Below are positions 7,731 through 15,979 of a stretch of 36,195 nucleotides of DNA, one piece after another. A model generated the notes under the pieces. The model saw only the letters and a program-made list of their open reading frames with translations, made no database searches and was not told the DNA's origin. Source of the stretch: Falsirhodobacter xinxiangensis. GTDB lineage: Bacteria; Pseudomonadota; Alphaproteobacteria; Rhodobacterales; Rhodobacteraceae. The position numbers and the translations under genes are program-made. The stretch is taken from the NCBI RefSeq assembly GCF_004959935.1, contig NZ_SMYN01000023.1, positions 1-36,195 on the forward strand. Reading direction: 5' to 3'. Position 1 is the first letter of the stretch; each line of letters begins with the position of its first letter.

Positions 7731-8894
7731 TCAGCAGATATGTAGATCTTGCCGGATTGAAGAGAGCACTTCACAAGGCCCGTCGGGGCTTATGATGACC
7801 GTCTCGGACGCGCCAACCGTGAAATTTCCGTAGTCGCGAAGCGTTGCCGGAAGGTGGAAGACCATTCCAGGCTCGATCTCGCGTTCGACGCCCTCGAAAA
7901 GGCTCAGGATGCCACCTTCGCCCCAGTCCGGGGCAAAGGCGACGCCCATTGAATATCCGATCCGTTTGCGGAAGGCCGCCGTATAGCCAGCCTTGTCGAT
8001 GACCCTTTGCGCGGCGCGGTGCGGAGCAGCGCAGATTTGTCCCGGACGGCAAACGTCCAATGCCGCGGCAAGCGCATCGGAGGCGCATGAATGCATGGAA
8101 AGTGCTTGGGAAGGGGGCTTGCCGATCCAGACCGAACGCATCAGTGCCGAATGATAGCGGGCGTGGCTTCCGGCGATTTCCAGGAACACGCAGTCCCCGT
8201 CGCCCAGCCCCTTTCGCCGCCACGTCATGTGGGGCAGTCCGCTGCGGGGACCGGAGGAAACCAGCGGCTCCATTGCCATCGTCTCGGACCCGCTTGTGAT
8301 CGCGGCCGACATCATCGCGGCGGCCACTGCATTTTCATCCGCCCCCACGCGGCAGGTCGCTATTCCTGCCGCGATGCCCGCCTCTGCATACCGCGCGGCA
8401 TGGCGGATCGCGTCGAGTTCAGCGCTGGATTTGACGGCGCGCAGGGGCGTGATAAGGCCCGATCCGTCGTGCAGCGAACCGCCAAAGGCCATATCGAGCG
8501 CGGCCATGACGCGCGGCGAAACAAACCAGCCGTCACGTTCGATGGCGATATCGGACAGGTCCATCCCGTGGATCATGGCGACCAGTGCGGCAACCGGGTC
8601 TTCGCCGTCTTGATAGGGAACGACCGTATCGAGCCATGTATTGGCTCTGGTGCCCGCCATCTCAAGCTGGCGAACGAGCAAAACGGGCGCACCTTCGACG
8701 GGTAAGACCAATGCTTGGAATGCGAAGTATCCGGCCGTTTGGCGACCCGTCAGCCAATAGATCGCCTCCGGCCCGGTCAGTATCAAAGCGCCGAAACCAG
8801 CGGCGGCAATCGCGGCTTGTGCGCGAGCCTGGCGGCCCGCAAATTCGGCAGAAGAGAAGGCGGCTTCGGTGCCGCGCAACCAGTCGAATGTCAT
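7731..8894 (-). CDS. M24-fold hydrolase, ectoine hydrolase (DoeA/EutD)-like
   Basis: This 387-residue protein has a creatinase N-terminal domain (about 15-140) followed by a pita-bread M24 domain. In the M24 domain the usual metal ligands are lost: the two Asp positions read Glu and Ala in FLEIAGSHARYHSALMRS, the His motif reads IGYSMGVAFAPDWGEGG, and the first Glu is absent from VFHLPATL. The FLE...RYH...RS and IGYSxGxAFxPDWGE patterns are those I know from ectoine hydrolases, which open a cyclic amidine, rather than from prolidases. It is expected to be cytosolic and to hydrolyse a C-N bond in a ring or amidine-type substrate. It is the second gene of a two-gene operon, 7 nt after the first. 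The exact substrate is unknown, because the deacetylase partner of ectoine breakdown is not next to it. Confidence 0.8.
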   Translation of the reverse strand: MTFDWLRGTEAAFSSAEFAGRQARAQAAIAAAGFGALILTGPEAIYWLTGRQTAGYFAFQALVLPVEGAPVLLVRQLEMAGTRANTWLDTVVPYQDGEDPVAALVAMIHGMDLSDIAIERDGWFVSPRVMAALDMAFGGSLHDGSGLITPLRAVKSSAELDAIRHAARYAEAGIAAGIATCRVGADENAVAAAMMSAAITSGSETMAMEPLVSSGPRSGLPHMTWRRKGLGDGDCVFLEIAGSHARYHSALMRSVWIGKPPSQALSMHSCASDALAAALDVCRPGQICAAPHRAAQRVIDKAGYTAAFRKRIGYSMGVAFAPDWGEGGILSLFEGVEREIEPGMVFHLPATLRDYGNFTVGASETVIISPDGPCEVLSSIRQDLHIC

Positions 8895-8901
8895 GACAGG
8901 G

Positions 8902-10080
8902 TCACCAGAAATAATGAGGCGTGTGGGTCAGAAGCTCCAGCCCATCGGCGTTTACGATGAAGATGTCTTCGAAAAACGCGGAGCCGACGCCCTCCAGCGC
9001 CAAAAACGCTTCGACGCCGAAGACCATGTTCTGCTCTACGCGATCCTCGGGCAGGGACATCACCGTGGAAATCCGGGGCTGTTCGAAGGAAAGCCCGATT
9101 CCGTGGCCGAAGAAGGGAAAGTTCTTCATCAGCGGCGACACCTCGCCGCCGAAGGCCTGCGTCAGGCGGTCCCCTTCAACGGCCACATCCAGAAGGCGGG
9201 TGCCTGGGCGCATCATCGTGGCGAGGCGGGTTACGATATCGTTGGTTGCCTCGATCAGACGCCGCTGGTCGGCATTCGCAGGCCCTCGGACCGCCGTTCG
9301 GCCGGGGTCGAGGTAGTAACCTTGATGAAAGGCCGCATGGACAGTGCCGCGCACCATATCGCCGATGGCAGGGATGTCGGCGCTCGATCCCGTCAGCGGG
9401 TTGCGATAGTCGTACTGCATCGTCGCGCCATGATTTGTGCCGATGGCTTGAACGCGCCCGCCGCGCGCCACTGCGACACGGGCGGCGTCTCCTGCCGCCT
9501 CATGTTCGCTTTTACCGGCCAGAAGCCCGTGCATGAGCACGGTGGTGGCTTCAGTCGCGGCCTCGCCCGCGATGCGATAGCAGTCCAGTTCCGCCGGGCT
9601 TTTGATGCGGCGCAGCTGGCGGATCAAATCGTCGTATTCCACCCATTCGATCTGCGGGGTCCGTTCCACAAGTTGATTGTAATATTTGACCGGGATGAAC
9701 TGCGTGCCACACAGCGCGACACGGCCCGTGATGCCTTTTGCCACCAAGGCTTCGGCGATCCCTATGAAGGGATGATTGTGGCAGTGCACATTGTCCACCG
9801 CCAATAGATCGTCGCGGCCTTCGGGCTCGTCGATATGCAGTTCTGGCATCTTGCCGCGCTGAAGGATCACGCCCGAAAAGGACCGGGCGGACCAGATCAG
9901 GGAATCGGTGCCGCCGCTGACCGAGTAGTGGTTGGTCAGATAGAGAATGTCGCCGCAGTTGTCTGTCGTTCCGCCGCCCCGACCGAAGACGACCGCCGTC
10001 TCGAACCCGTGCGTCGCCATGAGGCTCTCGGCGCGGGCCCAGCGCCCTTCATATTCTGCGGCAGAAAAGAAGCGTTCCAT
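8902..10080 (-). CDS. M24-family peptidase/creatinase-like hydrolase
   Basis: The protein has 392 residues, close to creatinase (about 400). The N-terminal creatinase-like domain spans about 1-165 and the M24 domain about 170-390. The His motif FGHGIGLSFEQP, the Glu in VFGVEAFL and the last Glu in AFFEDIFIV are present, and the second Asp is in YYLDPGRT. The first metal Asp is replaced by a hydrophobic residue (GTVHAAFHQGYY), so a normal dinuclear metal site is unlikely. The family includes Xaa-Pro peptidases, creatinase (creatine to sarcosine and urea) and dipeptidase-like enzymes; the context favours a small nitrogen compound. It is the first gene of the minus operon and is divergent from the DUF1989-ABC operon across a region with two copies of the shared operator. 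Confidence 0.82.
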   Translation of the reverse strand: MERFFSAAEYEGRWARAESLMATHGFETAVVFGRGGGTTDNCGDILYLTNHYSVSGGTDSLIWSARSFSGVILQRGKMPELHIDEPEGRDDLLAVDNVHCHNHPFIGIAEALVAKGITGRVALCGTQFIPVKYYNQLVERTPQIEWVEYDDLIRQLRRIKSPAELDCYRIAGEAATEATTVLMHGLLAGKSEHEAAGDAARVAVARGGRVQAIGTNHGATMQYDYRNPLTGSSADIPAIGDMVRGTVHAAFHQGYYLDPGRTAVRGPANADQRRLIEATNDIVTRLATMMRPGTRLLDVAVEGDRLTQAFGGEVSPLMKNFPFFGHGIGLSFEQPRISTVMSLPEDRVEQNMVFGVEAFLALEGVGSAFFEDIFIVNADGLELLTHTPHYFW

Positions 10081-10134
10081 TCAGGGGTCCTTGATAGCAT
10101 CCGATATCTGCGGCCATAGTCTCCACATTTGGGT

Positions 10135-10147
10135 ATACCGATAGTAT
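10135..10147. promoter_or_regulatory. Candidate GntR operator, site 1
   Basis: ATACCGATAGTAT matches the island-wide palindrome ATACC-N3-GGTAT at 9 of 10 defined positions. It lies 54 nt before the M24 operon start codon (10080) and suits control of that promoter. Confidence 0.55.
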
Positions 10148-10269
10148 TCATCGATCAATCGTAAAAGCGGTGAATTTTTTAAGCGTCAGATGCGTTTGGC
10201 CGCTAAAATAAGCACACCGGCGAGAAAAATGCCCATTAGGAGGGCAAAATGGACAATTCGCATCAAGGA

Positions 10270-10282
10270 ATGCCAGTGGTAT
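10270..10282. promoter_or_regulatory. Candidate GntR operator, site 2
   Basis: ATGCCAGTGGTAT matches ATACC-N3-GGTAT at 9 of 10 defined positions and lies about 78 nt before the DUF1989 gene start. With site 1 it gives one operator per divergent promoter. Confidence 0.5.
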
Positions 10283-10360
10283 ACTTAAATCGTTTCCACA
10301 TTGCCGTTCGGAGAGTCACCAAGCCCCCATGACCAGAACGTTCTTTATCGGAGCAGCACC

Positions 10361-10960
10361 ATGACCTCTCGCCGCCATATCCTTCCTGCCGGGCAGGGTG
10401 CGGCCTTTGTGCTCAAGGCGCAGGAAACCGCGACACTGCGCAATCCGTACGGCACTCAGGTCGTTGATACATGGGCGCTGAGCCTGTCCGACCCACTGGA
10501 ATATTCGGCAATGGAACACACGCGCTCGGTCAACAGCAACTTGTTCCTTGAGCGCGGTATGTGCGTCATGTCGATCCAACGCCGCACGATGATGACGATG
10601 ACTGAAGATACGACGCCGGGTCGCCACGATACGCTTTTGTGCCCCTGCAATGCCGCGATCTATCGCGAGCTGGGTTGCAAAGGCCATCACCGCAGCTGCA
10701 CCGACAATTTCCACGAGGCGATTGCCGAGCATGGCATCTCGCTGCTCTTCACCCCCGCCTCGCTGAACGTGTTCATGAATGTGCCGGTTGCGGACGACGG
10801 CGCGCTGGACCGCCTTCCCCCCGTCAGCAAGCCCGGCGACCATGTCGCCTTCCGCGCAGAGATGGACCTGCTTCTTGTGCTGTCCGCCTGTCCGCAGGAC
10901 GTGACGCCGATCAACGGTTCCGACCACACCCCGCGCGACATCGAAGTGGACATTGCATGA
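10361..10960 (+). CDS. DUF1989 (urea carboxylase-associated) protein
   Basis: This 199-residue protein has the DUF1989 hallmarks. NPYGTQVVDTWAL lies near the N-terminus, then SVNSNLFLERGMCVMS, and then HDTLLCPCNAA followed by CKGHHRSCTDNFHEAI, where Cys and His residues are likely metal ligands. DUF1989 proteins occur beside urea/guanidine carboxylase and allophanate hydrolase genes and are needed for urea- or guanidine-type nitrogen use; their reaction is unclear. No urea carboxylase gene is here, but an arginase-fold enzyme and allophanate-hydrolase relatives (PxpB/C) are close by. The start at 10361 has GGAG about 10 nt upstream; an earlier ATG at 10301 lacks a site. The stop overlaps the ATPase start (ATGA). 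Confidence 0.85.
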   Translation: MTSRRHILPAGQGAAFVLKAQETATLRNPYGTQVVDTWALSLSDPLEYSAMEHTRSVNSNLFLERGMCVMSIQRRTMMTMTEDTTPGRHDTLLCPCNAAIYRELGCKGHHRSCTDNFHEAIAEHGISLLFTPASLNVFMNVPVADDGALDRLPPVSKPGDHVAFRAEMDLLLVLSACPQDVTPINGSDHTPRDIEVDIA

Positions 10961-11745
10961 CCGCCCCCTTTCTTGAACTTCGCGAGATCCGCAAAAGCTT
11001 CGGCGACAACGAGGTGCTCAAGGGCGTTTCGCTTGACGTCGCGCAGGGCGAGGTCGTGTCGATCATCGGCGCCTCCGGCTCGGGCAAATCGACTTTCCTG
11101 CGGTCGATCAACGCGATGGAGATGCCGCAGTCCGGCTTCATGAAATTCGAGGGGTATTCCTTCGACTACCGCGCTGAATCGCGCTTCCATCCCACGCTGG
11201 CCCAGCTTCAGAACCTGCGCGCCGAAATCGGTATGGTGTTCCAAAGCTATAACCTGTGGCCGCATATGACGGTGCTGCAGAACGTCATCCACGCCCCGAT
11301 GATGCTGCGCGGCCAAAGCAAGGCGGACGCCACCGCCGAGGGCGAGGCGCTGCTGTCACGCATCGGCCTCTACGAAAAACGCCACAGCTATCCCGGCCGT
11401 CTTTCGGGCGGGCAGCAGCAGCGCGTCGCCATAGCCCGCGCGTTGGCGATGAAGCCCAAGCTGATGCTGTTCGACGAGGTGACGTCGGCGCTCGATCCCG
11501 AACTGGTGCACGAGGTCCTGACGCTCATGGCCTCGCTGGCCGCCGACGGGATGACGATGCTGCTGGTCACGCACGAGATCGCCTTTGCCCGCGACGTGTC
11601 TAACCGCGTGCTGTTCTTCGATCAGGGGGTAATGGCCGAGCAGGGGCCGCCCGATATCGTGTTGAAAAATCCCGAGAGCCCGCGCCTGCGGCAATTCCTT
11701 CACCGCATCCTCCACGATGCCCCGTCATCGGAGGTCCGGGCATGA
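10957..11745 (+). CDS. Polar amino acid-type ABC transporter ATPase (first system)
   Basis: The 262-residue ATPase has Walker [10 protein letters not shown] (38-46), Q-loop [11 protein letters not shown], signature [14 protein letters not shown] (149 on), Walker B LMLFDE (169-174) and H-loop His206 in LLVTHE. The sequence type, including [15 protein letters not shown], is that of the HisP/GlnQ group that energises uptake of amino acids and related small nitrogen compounds. It overlaps the gene before it and the permease after it by 4 nt (ATGA), so all are translated together. With the permease at 11742 and the binding protein at 13383 it forms a transporter that has a single permease gene. 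Confidence 0.95.
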   Translation: MTAPFLELREIRKSFGDNEVLKGVSLDVAQGEVVSIIGASGSGKSTFLRSINAMEMPQSGFMKFEGYSFDYRAESRFHPTLAQLQNLRAEIGMVFQSYNLWPHMTVLQNVIHAPMMLRGQSKADATAEGEALLSRIGLYEKRHSYPGRLSGGQQQRVAIARALAMKPKLMLFDEVTSALDPELVHEVLTLMASLAADGMTMLLVTHEIAFARDVSNRVLFFDQGVMAEQGPPDIVLKNPESPRLRQFLHRILHDAPSSEVRA

Positions 11746-12398
11746 GCCAGCTGTTCGTAGATATCGCGCTTTACGGTCCCGGTTTCATGCGGGCTGCGTG
11801 GCTGGTGCTTTGGCTAACGGTGCTGACCATCATCGTCAGCTGGATCTGCGGGCTTGCCGCCGCGCTGGCACAACGGTCGGATTATCGCATCCTGCGGGGG
11901 ATCGCGGGGTTCTACATCTGGTTCATCCGCGGAACGCCCGCGTTGGTGCAGATCTTCATCATCTATTTCGGCCTGCCGCAGCTTGGCATCCGGCTGTCGC
12001 CCTTTACCGCCGGGGTCATCGCCCTTGGCGTGAACTCTGGCGCCTATGTGGCCGAAATCATCCGCTCGGGCCTGTCGGCGATCCACAAGGGCCAGACGGA
12101 AAGCGCGCTGGCGATCGGGTTCAGCCATGCGCAGACGATGCGCACGATCATCCTGCCGCAGGTGTTCCGCATCATCCTGCCGTCGATCACGAACGAGGCG
12201 ATCTCCACCCTGAAGAACACCTCGCTTCTCTCGGCGATCACGGTCGTGGAGCTGACGCTGTATGCTCAGACGCTCATTTCGGCCACGTTCCGCCCGTTCG
12301 ATTTCTACATCGCGGTCGCGGTCATCTATCTGGCGCTGACCTCGGTCCTGACCCAGCTCGCGAACTGGCTCGAACGCCGCTATGCAAGGCTGAGCTGA
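11742..12398 (+). CDS. Polar amino acid-type ABC transporter permease (first system)
   Basis: The protein has 218 residues with about five hydrophobic spans and belongs to the HisM/GlnP group. The EAA-type cytoplasmic loop is visible as AEIIRSGLSAIHKGQTESA ... LPQVFRIILPS. A further typical stretch is WFIRGTPALVQIFIIYFGLP. Because there is only one permease gene in this operon, the channel is probably a homodimer. The next gene starts within the stop codon (TGATG). Confidence 0.93.
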   Translation: MSQLFVDIALYGPGFMRAAWLVLWLTVLTIIVSWICGLAAALAQRSDYRILRGIAGFYIWFIRGTPALVQIFIIYFGLPQLGIRLSPFTAGVIALGVNSGAYVAEIIRSGLSAIHKGQTESALAIGFSHAQTMRTIILPQVFRIILPSITNEAISTLKNTSLLSAITVVELTLYAQTLISATFRPFDFYIAVAVIYLALTSVLTQLANWLERRYARLS

Positions 12399-13381
12399 TG
12401 AGCGTGCTTCCCACCGACTCGCTCTCCACGCCGCGTTTCGTCGGCCCGCCGACCTTTATGCGTCTGCCCATGGCGACGCGGCTGGAGAATTTGGACGCCG
12501 CGATCATCGGCCTGCCGTCCGATTCCGGGGCGCCGTATCGCACCGGCGCGCGGTTCGGGCCGAATGCCTTGCGCGCGATGTCGGTGATGCTGCGCCCGAT
12601 CAATCCCTATCGCGGCAACATCAGCATCTTCGACGTGCTGCGCGTAGCCGATGCAGGCGATGCGAATGTCGTGCCGGGATACGAGATCGAAAGCCTTGTC
12701 CAGCTTCAGGCCTTGCTGTCGGCTGTCGTATCTGCGGGCGCGGTGCCCTTCGGCATTGGCGGCGATCATTCGGTGTCGCTGGCCGCGTTGCGGGCCGTGG
12801 CGGCGCGGACGGGGCCGCTGGCGCTGATCCATTTCGACGGCCACACCGACACGTGGGACAGCTATTTCGGGGGCCAGCGTTACAGCGCCGGCACCATGTT
12901 CCGGCGCGCTTTGGAGGAGGGGATCGTCGATCCCGCCCGTTCAATCCAGGTCGGCCTGCGTGGCTCCCTTTTCCGCGACACGGATGTCAGCCAGTCGCTC
13001 GACCTCGGGTTCGAGGTCATCACCTGCGACGAGATGTTCGCGATGGGCCTGCCCGAAGTGGCCCGCCGCATTTCCGAACGTGCCGCCGGGCACTCAAGTT
13101 ATCTGAGCTTCGATCTCGATTTCGTCGATCCGGCCTATGCGCCGGGGGTGGAGACGCCCGAATGCGGCGGCCCCTCGGCGCGCGAGGCGCTTGGCCTTCT
13201 GCGCGCGCTGAAAGGCATCGATCTTGCGGGCTGCGACGTGGTCGAGCTCAATCCCCTCTATGACGGTCCGGGCCAGATCACCGCCCTGCTCGGGGCCACC
13301 GTCATGGCCGAACTTCTGGCGATCCTGGCCGAAGCAAGGCTTGAAGGCGCGGCAATGAAAAACCCGACAGCGAGTGTATGA
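12398..13381 (+). CDS. Ureohydrolase (arginase/agmatinase family)
   Basis: The 327-residue enzyme has all dinuclear manganese ligands in place: GGDHSV (His124), HFDGHTDTWD (Asp147, His149, Asp151) and SFDLDFVDP (Asp239, Asp241). Members remove urea from guanidino compounds such as agmatine, guanidinobutyrate, guanidinopropionate or arginine. The substrate cannot be fixed from the motifs, but the agmatinase-like layout and the transporter context suggest an imported guanidino acid or amine. Being inside an ABC operon, between the permease and binding-protein genes, argues that it acts on the transported compound or its first product. The urea released would fit the DUF1989 partner. Confidence 0.93.
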   Translation: MSVLPTDSLSTPRFVGPPTFMRLPMATRLENLDAAIIGLPSDSGAPYRTGARFGPNALRAMSVMLRPINPYRGNISIFDVLRVADAGDANVVPGYEIESLVQLQALLSAVVSAGAVPFGIGGDHSVSLAALRAVAARTGPLALIHFDGHTDTWDSYFGGQRYSAGTMFRRALEEGIVDPARSIQVGLRGSLFRDTDVSQSLDLGFEVITCDEMFAMGLPEVARRISERAAGHSSYLSFDLDFVDPAYAPGVETPECGGPSAREALGLLRALKGIDLAGCDVVELNPLYDGPGQITALLGATVMAELLAILAEARLEGAAMKNPTASV

Positions 13382-13382
13382 G

Positions 13383-14177
13383 ATGAAATTGAAATTCTTG
13401 GCGCTTGGCGCCGTGACTGCCCTTTCGATGGCCTTTGCGACCGGTGCCATGGCGCAGGGAGAGCTGGAGCTGCTGGTCCCCGGCAAGCTGAGCGCGGCGA
13501 CGGAAGGGACCTATCCTCCCTTCTCCATGCGCGCGCCCAGCGGCGAGCTGGACGGGCTGGAAATCCGCATCATGTCCGAGGTGGCAAAGCGTCTTGGCCT
13601 CGAATACGACCCCGTGCTGGTGAAATGGGAAAGCGTGCTGATCGGGCTCGAAGCCGACCAGTATGACATCATCAGTGTCGCCATGGACATCACCGAGGAA
13701 CGCCAGAAGGCCGTGACCTTCGCCGATGGCTGGCTTGAATCGGGCGGCCGCGTGATCGTGCGCGAGGGCAGCGAGATCACCACCCCGGCGGGCATCGCGG
13801 CACATCCGGTCGGCGGGCTGGTCGCTTCCAACTGGACCAAGATCGCCGAGGATCTTGGCGGCGAGGTCAAAGCCTACAAGGCGGAATCCGATGCGGTGCA
13901 GGATCTGGTCAACGGCAACGTCGATGCGATCGTGACCGACGCGGTCGCCGCGGGCTACACCATCAAGGCGTCGAACCTTCCGCTGGTGATGCTGGAAGAG
14001 CCGGTCAGCAGCATCCAGAAGGGCTTCGCGATCAAGAAGGGCAAGCCCAACCTGACCGCTGCCGTGAACAAGGCGCTGGCCGACATGATTGCGGATGGAA
14101 CCTATGCGCGGCTGACGACGGAACTCGTCGGCTACTCGCCCGCGCCGGCAAATCCGATCCGCAGCCTGGCCGAATAA
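13383..14177 (+). CDS. Periplasmic amino acid-type binding protein (first ABC system)
   Basis: A 264-residue SBP_bac_3-type protein. The signal peptide is MKLKFLALGAVTALSMAFAT followed by GAMAQ, with cleavage expected after AMA. The mature start GTYPPFSMRAPSGELDGLEI, the ESVLIGLEADQYDII segment and FAIKKGKPNLTAAVNKAL are family hallmarks. The start at ATG 13383 fits a signal peptide; it follows the ureohydrolase stop by one base. Being last in the operon is unusual, since binding proteins are commonly first. It is convergent with pxpB, with 15 nt between stops. Confidence 0.93.
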   Translation: MKLKFLALGAVTALSMAFATGAMAQGELELLVPGKLSAATEGTYPPFSMRAPSGELDGLEIRIMSEVAKRLGLEYDPVLVKWESVLIGLEADQYDIISVAMDITEERQKAVTFADGWLESGGRVIVREGSEITTPAGIAAHPVGGLVASNWTKIAEDLGGEVKAYKAESDAVQDLVNGNVDAIVTDAVAAGYTIKASNLPLVMLEEPVSSIQKGFAIKKGKPNLTAAVNKALADMIADGTYARLTTELVGYSPAPANPIRSLAE

Positions 14178-14192
14178 GACGGGGGCGGGCGC

Positions 14193-14933
14193 TTAACCCG
14201 CAACCTCGTAATCGGCGCAGATTTCGCCCTTGGCCGACCGCGCGTCCAGCGCGGTCGCTTCGTTTTCGGTGACGGGGTGGAAGCGGATCATGTCGCCGGG
14301 GCGGAAGGCGAAGACCTCCTCGCGGGCCGGATCGAAGCTGCGCAGGGGCGTGCGTCCCAGAAACCGCCATCCGCTGGGGGAGGGCAGCGCCCCGATACAT
14401 GCCTGCGCCCCGCCAATGGCGATCCCGCCTGCGGAGGTCAATTGGCGGGGCGTGGTCAGACGCGGGGTATGAAGCGTCTCGGGCAATCCACCCAGATAGG
14501 TGAAGCCCGGTGCAAAGCCGATCATGTAGACGCGGTAATCGACCGACCCGTGCAGCGCGATCAGCGCTTCCGTCGTCATGCCATTCATCTCGGCCATTTC
14601 GTCCAGATCCAGTCCGGCATCGTGGCCGTAGAGCACCGGAACATGCCACAGTCGGGTGCCCTGCATGCGCCCGCCTGCCTTTTGCGCCATGATCGCCAAC
14701 GTCTCGGCCAGTACCGCGCCGCGGATTACGCCGGGATCGTAAAGGACCAGAAGCGATCGGTACGTCGGCACCGTCTCTGTCACGCCCAACACACCTTCGG
14801 CCTGCAGAGCCTGATCCAGCGCGATGACCCTGTCGTGCAGTTCTACGGAAATCGCGTCCCCGAATTCCACGACCAGTGCTGCGTCACCCGCAGGAAGGAT
14901 GCGTGGCGCCGTGCTTGTGCTAGGGTGGGTCAT
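14193..14933 (-). CDS. pxpB: 5-oxoprolinase/allophanate hydrolase-like subunit PxpB
   Basis: This 246-residue protein of the PxpB/KipI (allophanate hydrolase subunit 1) family has AGDAALVVEFGD at the start, VPTYRSLLVLYDP, and the core IGFAPGFTYLGGLP. PxpB works with PxpA and PxpC to open 5-oxoproline with ATP. Here it is separated from pxpA and pxpC by about 4.5 kb and is read from its own promoter, with the shared operator at 14978. I chose ATG 14933 (MTHPSTSTAPRILPAGD) because the ATG at 15020 would place the operator inside the gene and adds a non-family N-terminus. The true ring substrate may be something other than 5-oxoproline. Confidence 0.9.
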   Translation of the reverse strand: MTHPSTSTAPRILPAGDAALVVEFGDAISVELHDRVIALDQALQAEGVLGVTETVPTYRSLLVLYDPGVIRGAVLAETLAIMAQKAGGRMQGTRLWHVPVLYGHDAGLDLDEMAEMNGMTTEALIALHGSVDYRVYMIGFAPGFTYLGGLPETLHTPRLTTPRQLTSAGGIAIGGAQACIGALPSPSGWRFLGRTPLRSFDPAREEVFAFRPGDMIRFHPVTENEATALDARSAKGEICADYEVAG

Positions 14934-14977
14934 CCAGCCATCTCCGAAGTGTTTCCGCAGCGGGTTGCCTGATGCGT

Positions 14978-14990
14978 ATACCGCTGGTAT
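14978..14990. promoter_or_regulatory. Candidate GntR operator, site 3 (perfect)
   Basis: ATACCGCTGGTAT is a perfect ATACC-N3-GGTAT palindrome, in the 92-bp gap between divergent pxpB (14933) and the hydroxyacid reductase (15026). It lies 36-45 nt from each start and could control both. Confidence 0.65.
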
Positions 14991-15025
14991 GTCATTAATA
15001 TGCTCAATGGTTGCTGACAATCCCC

Positions 15026-15979
15026 ATGCCTGAATCTTCGAAAATCATTGCTCTGGTCACCCGCATCGCCGCGGCGCAAGAGGCGCAGTGGCTCGAACGG
15101 CTGCGCTTGGCGATGCCGTATGAGGTTATCGTTCCGTTTCGTGACCTTACCTCTGCGCAGCGCAGGCTTGTCGATATCGCCATCGTCGCAAATCCAGACC
15201 CTGCCGAGATAGCGCAGCTGCCCGCGCTGGTCTGGGTCCAAAGTCTTTGGGCAGGGGTGGAACGGTTGGTGGCCGAACTGCCGGGGTTCCGGCCGCCGAT
15301 CGTGCGACTGGTCGACCCCGAGCTTGCCCGCACCATGGGAGAGGCGGGGCTGGCATGGACCTATTATCTGTTCCGCAACATGGCGGACTATGCCCGCCAA
15401 CAACGCGCGCGGAATTGGAGCCAGCTTCCCTATCGTCCGCCATCGGCGGTCACGGTCGGGATCCTTGGCCTTGGCGCCTTGGGTGCCGATACTGCGCGGC
15501 GGATCCTCGGCGCCGGATTTCCGGTCGTCGGCTGGAGCCGCAGCCCTAAGAAAATCGACGGCGTCCGGTGCTACGACGGCGATGCGGGTCTGGCCGAGGT
15601 TCTGCGCCAGAGCGACATTCTTCTTGTGCTTCTTCCCCTGACCGAAAATACGCGCAAGCTGCTGGATGCAGAGCGTTTGGCGACGCTGCCGGAGGGCGCG
15701 AAGATCATCAATTTCGCGCGCGGAGCAATCATCGACACGGGGGCGCTGGTCGCCGCGCTGGATGCGGGCGCGATCGCCCATGCGGTGCTGGACGTGTTCG
15801 AGGTGGAACCCCTGCCGAAAGACGATGCGCTGTGGGATCATCCATCCGTCACCGTGCTGCCCCATATCTCTGCCCCCACCGATGCAGGGACGGCGGCTGG
15901 GATCGTGACCGGCAACATCGCACTCTATCGAAGCAATGGGATCATCCCGCCTGCGATCGATCAGGCCCGGGGCTATTGA
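15026..15979 (+). CDS. Glyoxylate/hydroxypyruvate reductase (GhrA-like)
   Basis: A 317-residue D-isomer 2-hydroxyacid dehydrogenase of the GhrA type. The nucleotide-binding motif is GILGLGALGADTARRI, followed by WSRSPK, where Arg suggests NADP(H). Catalytic residues are in place: Arg232 (NFARGAIID), Glu261 (DVFEVEPLP) and His280 (VLPHISAPT). Expected reaction: reduction of a 2-oxo acid such as glyoxylate or hydroxypyruvate to the D-2-hydroxy acid in the cytosol. It may process the oxo acid left by the D-amino acid aminotransferase. The start is ATG 15026, and the operator is 36 nt upstream. Its stop is immediately followed by the stop of the convergent GntR gene. Confidence 0.9.
   Translation: MPESSKIIALVTRIAAAQEAQWLERLRLAMPYEVIVPFRDLTSAQRRLVDIAIVANPDPAEIAQLPALVWVQSLWAGVERLVAELPGFRPPIVRLVDPELARTMGEAGLAWTYYLFRNMADYARQQRARNWSQLPYRPPSAVTVGILGLGALGADTARRILGAGFPVVGWSRSPKKIDGVRCYDGDAGLAEVLRQSDILLVLLPLTENTRKLLDAERLATLPEGAKIINFARGAIIDTGALVAALDAGAIAHAVLDVFEVEPLPKDDALWDHPSVTVLPHISAPTDAGTAAGIVTGNIALYRSNGIIPPAIDQARGY

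Noticed and set aside
8869-9807. 312-codon plus-strand frame opposite the first M24 gene
   Set aside because: No recognisable domain. The M24 frame on the minus strand has the expected length and His/Glu motifs.
14193-15020. Longer start for pxpB at 15020
   Set aside because: It would put the perfect operator at 14978-14990 inside the gene and adds 29 residues foreign to the family.
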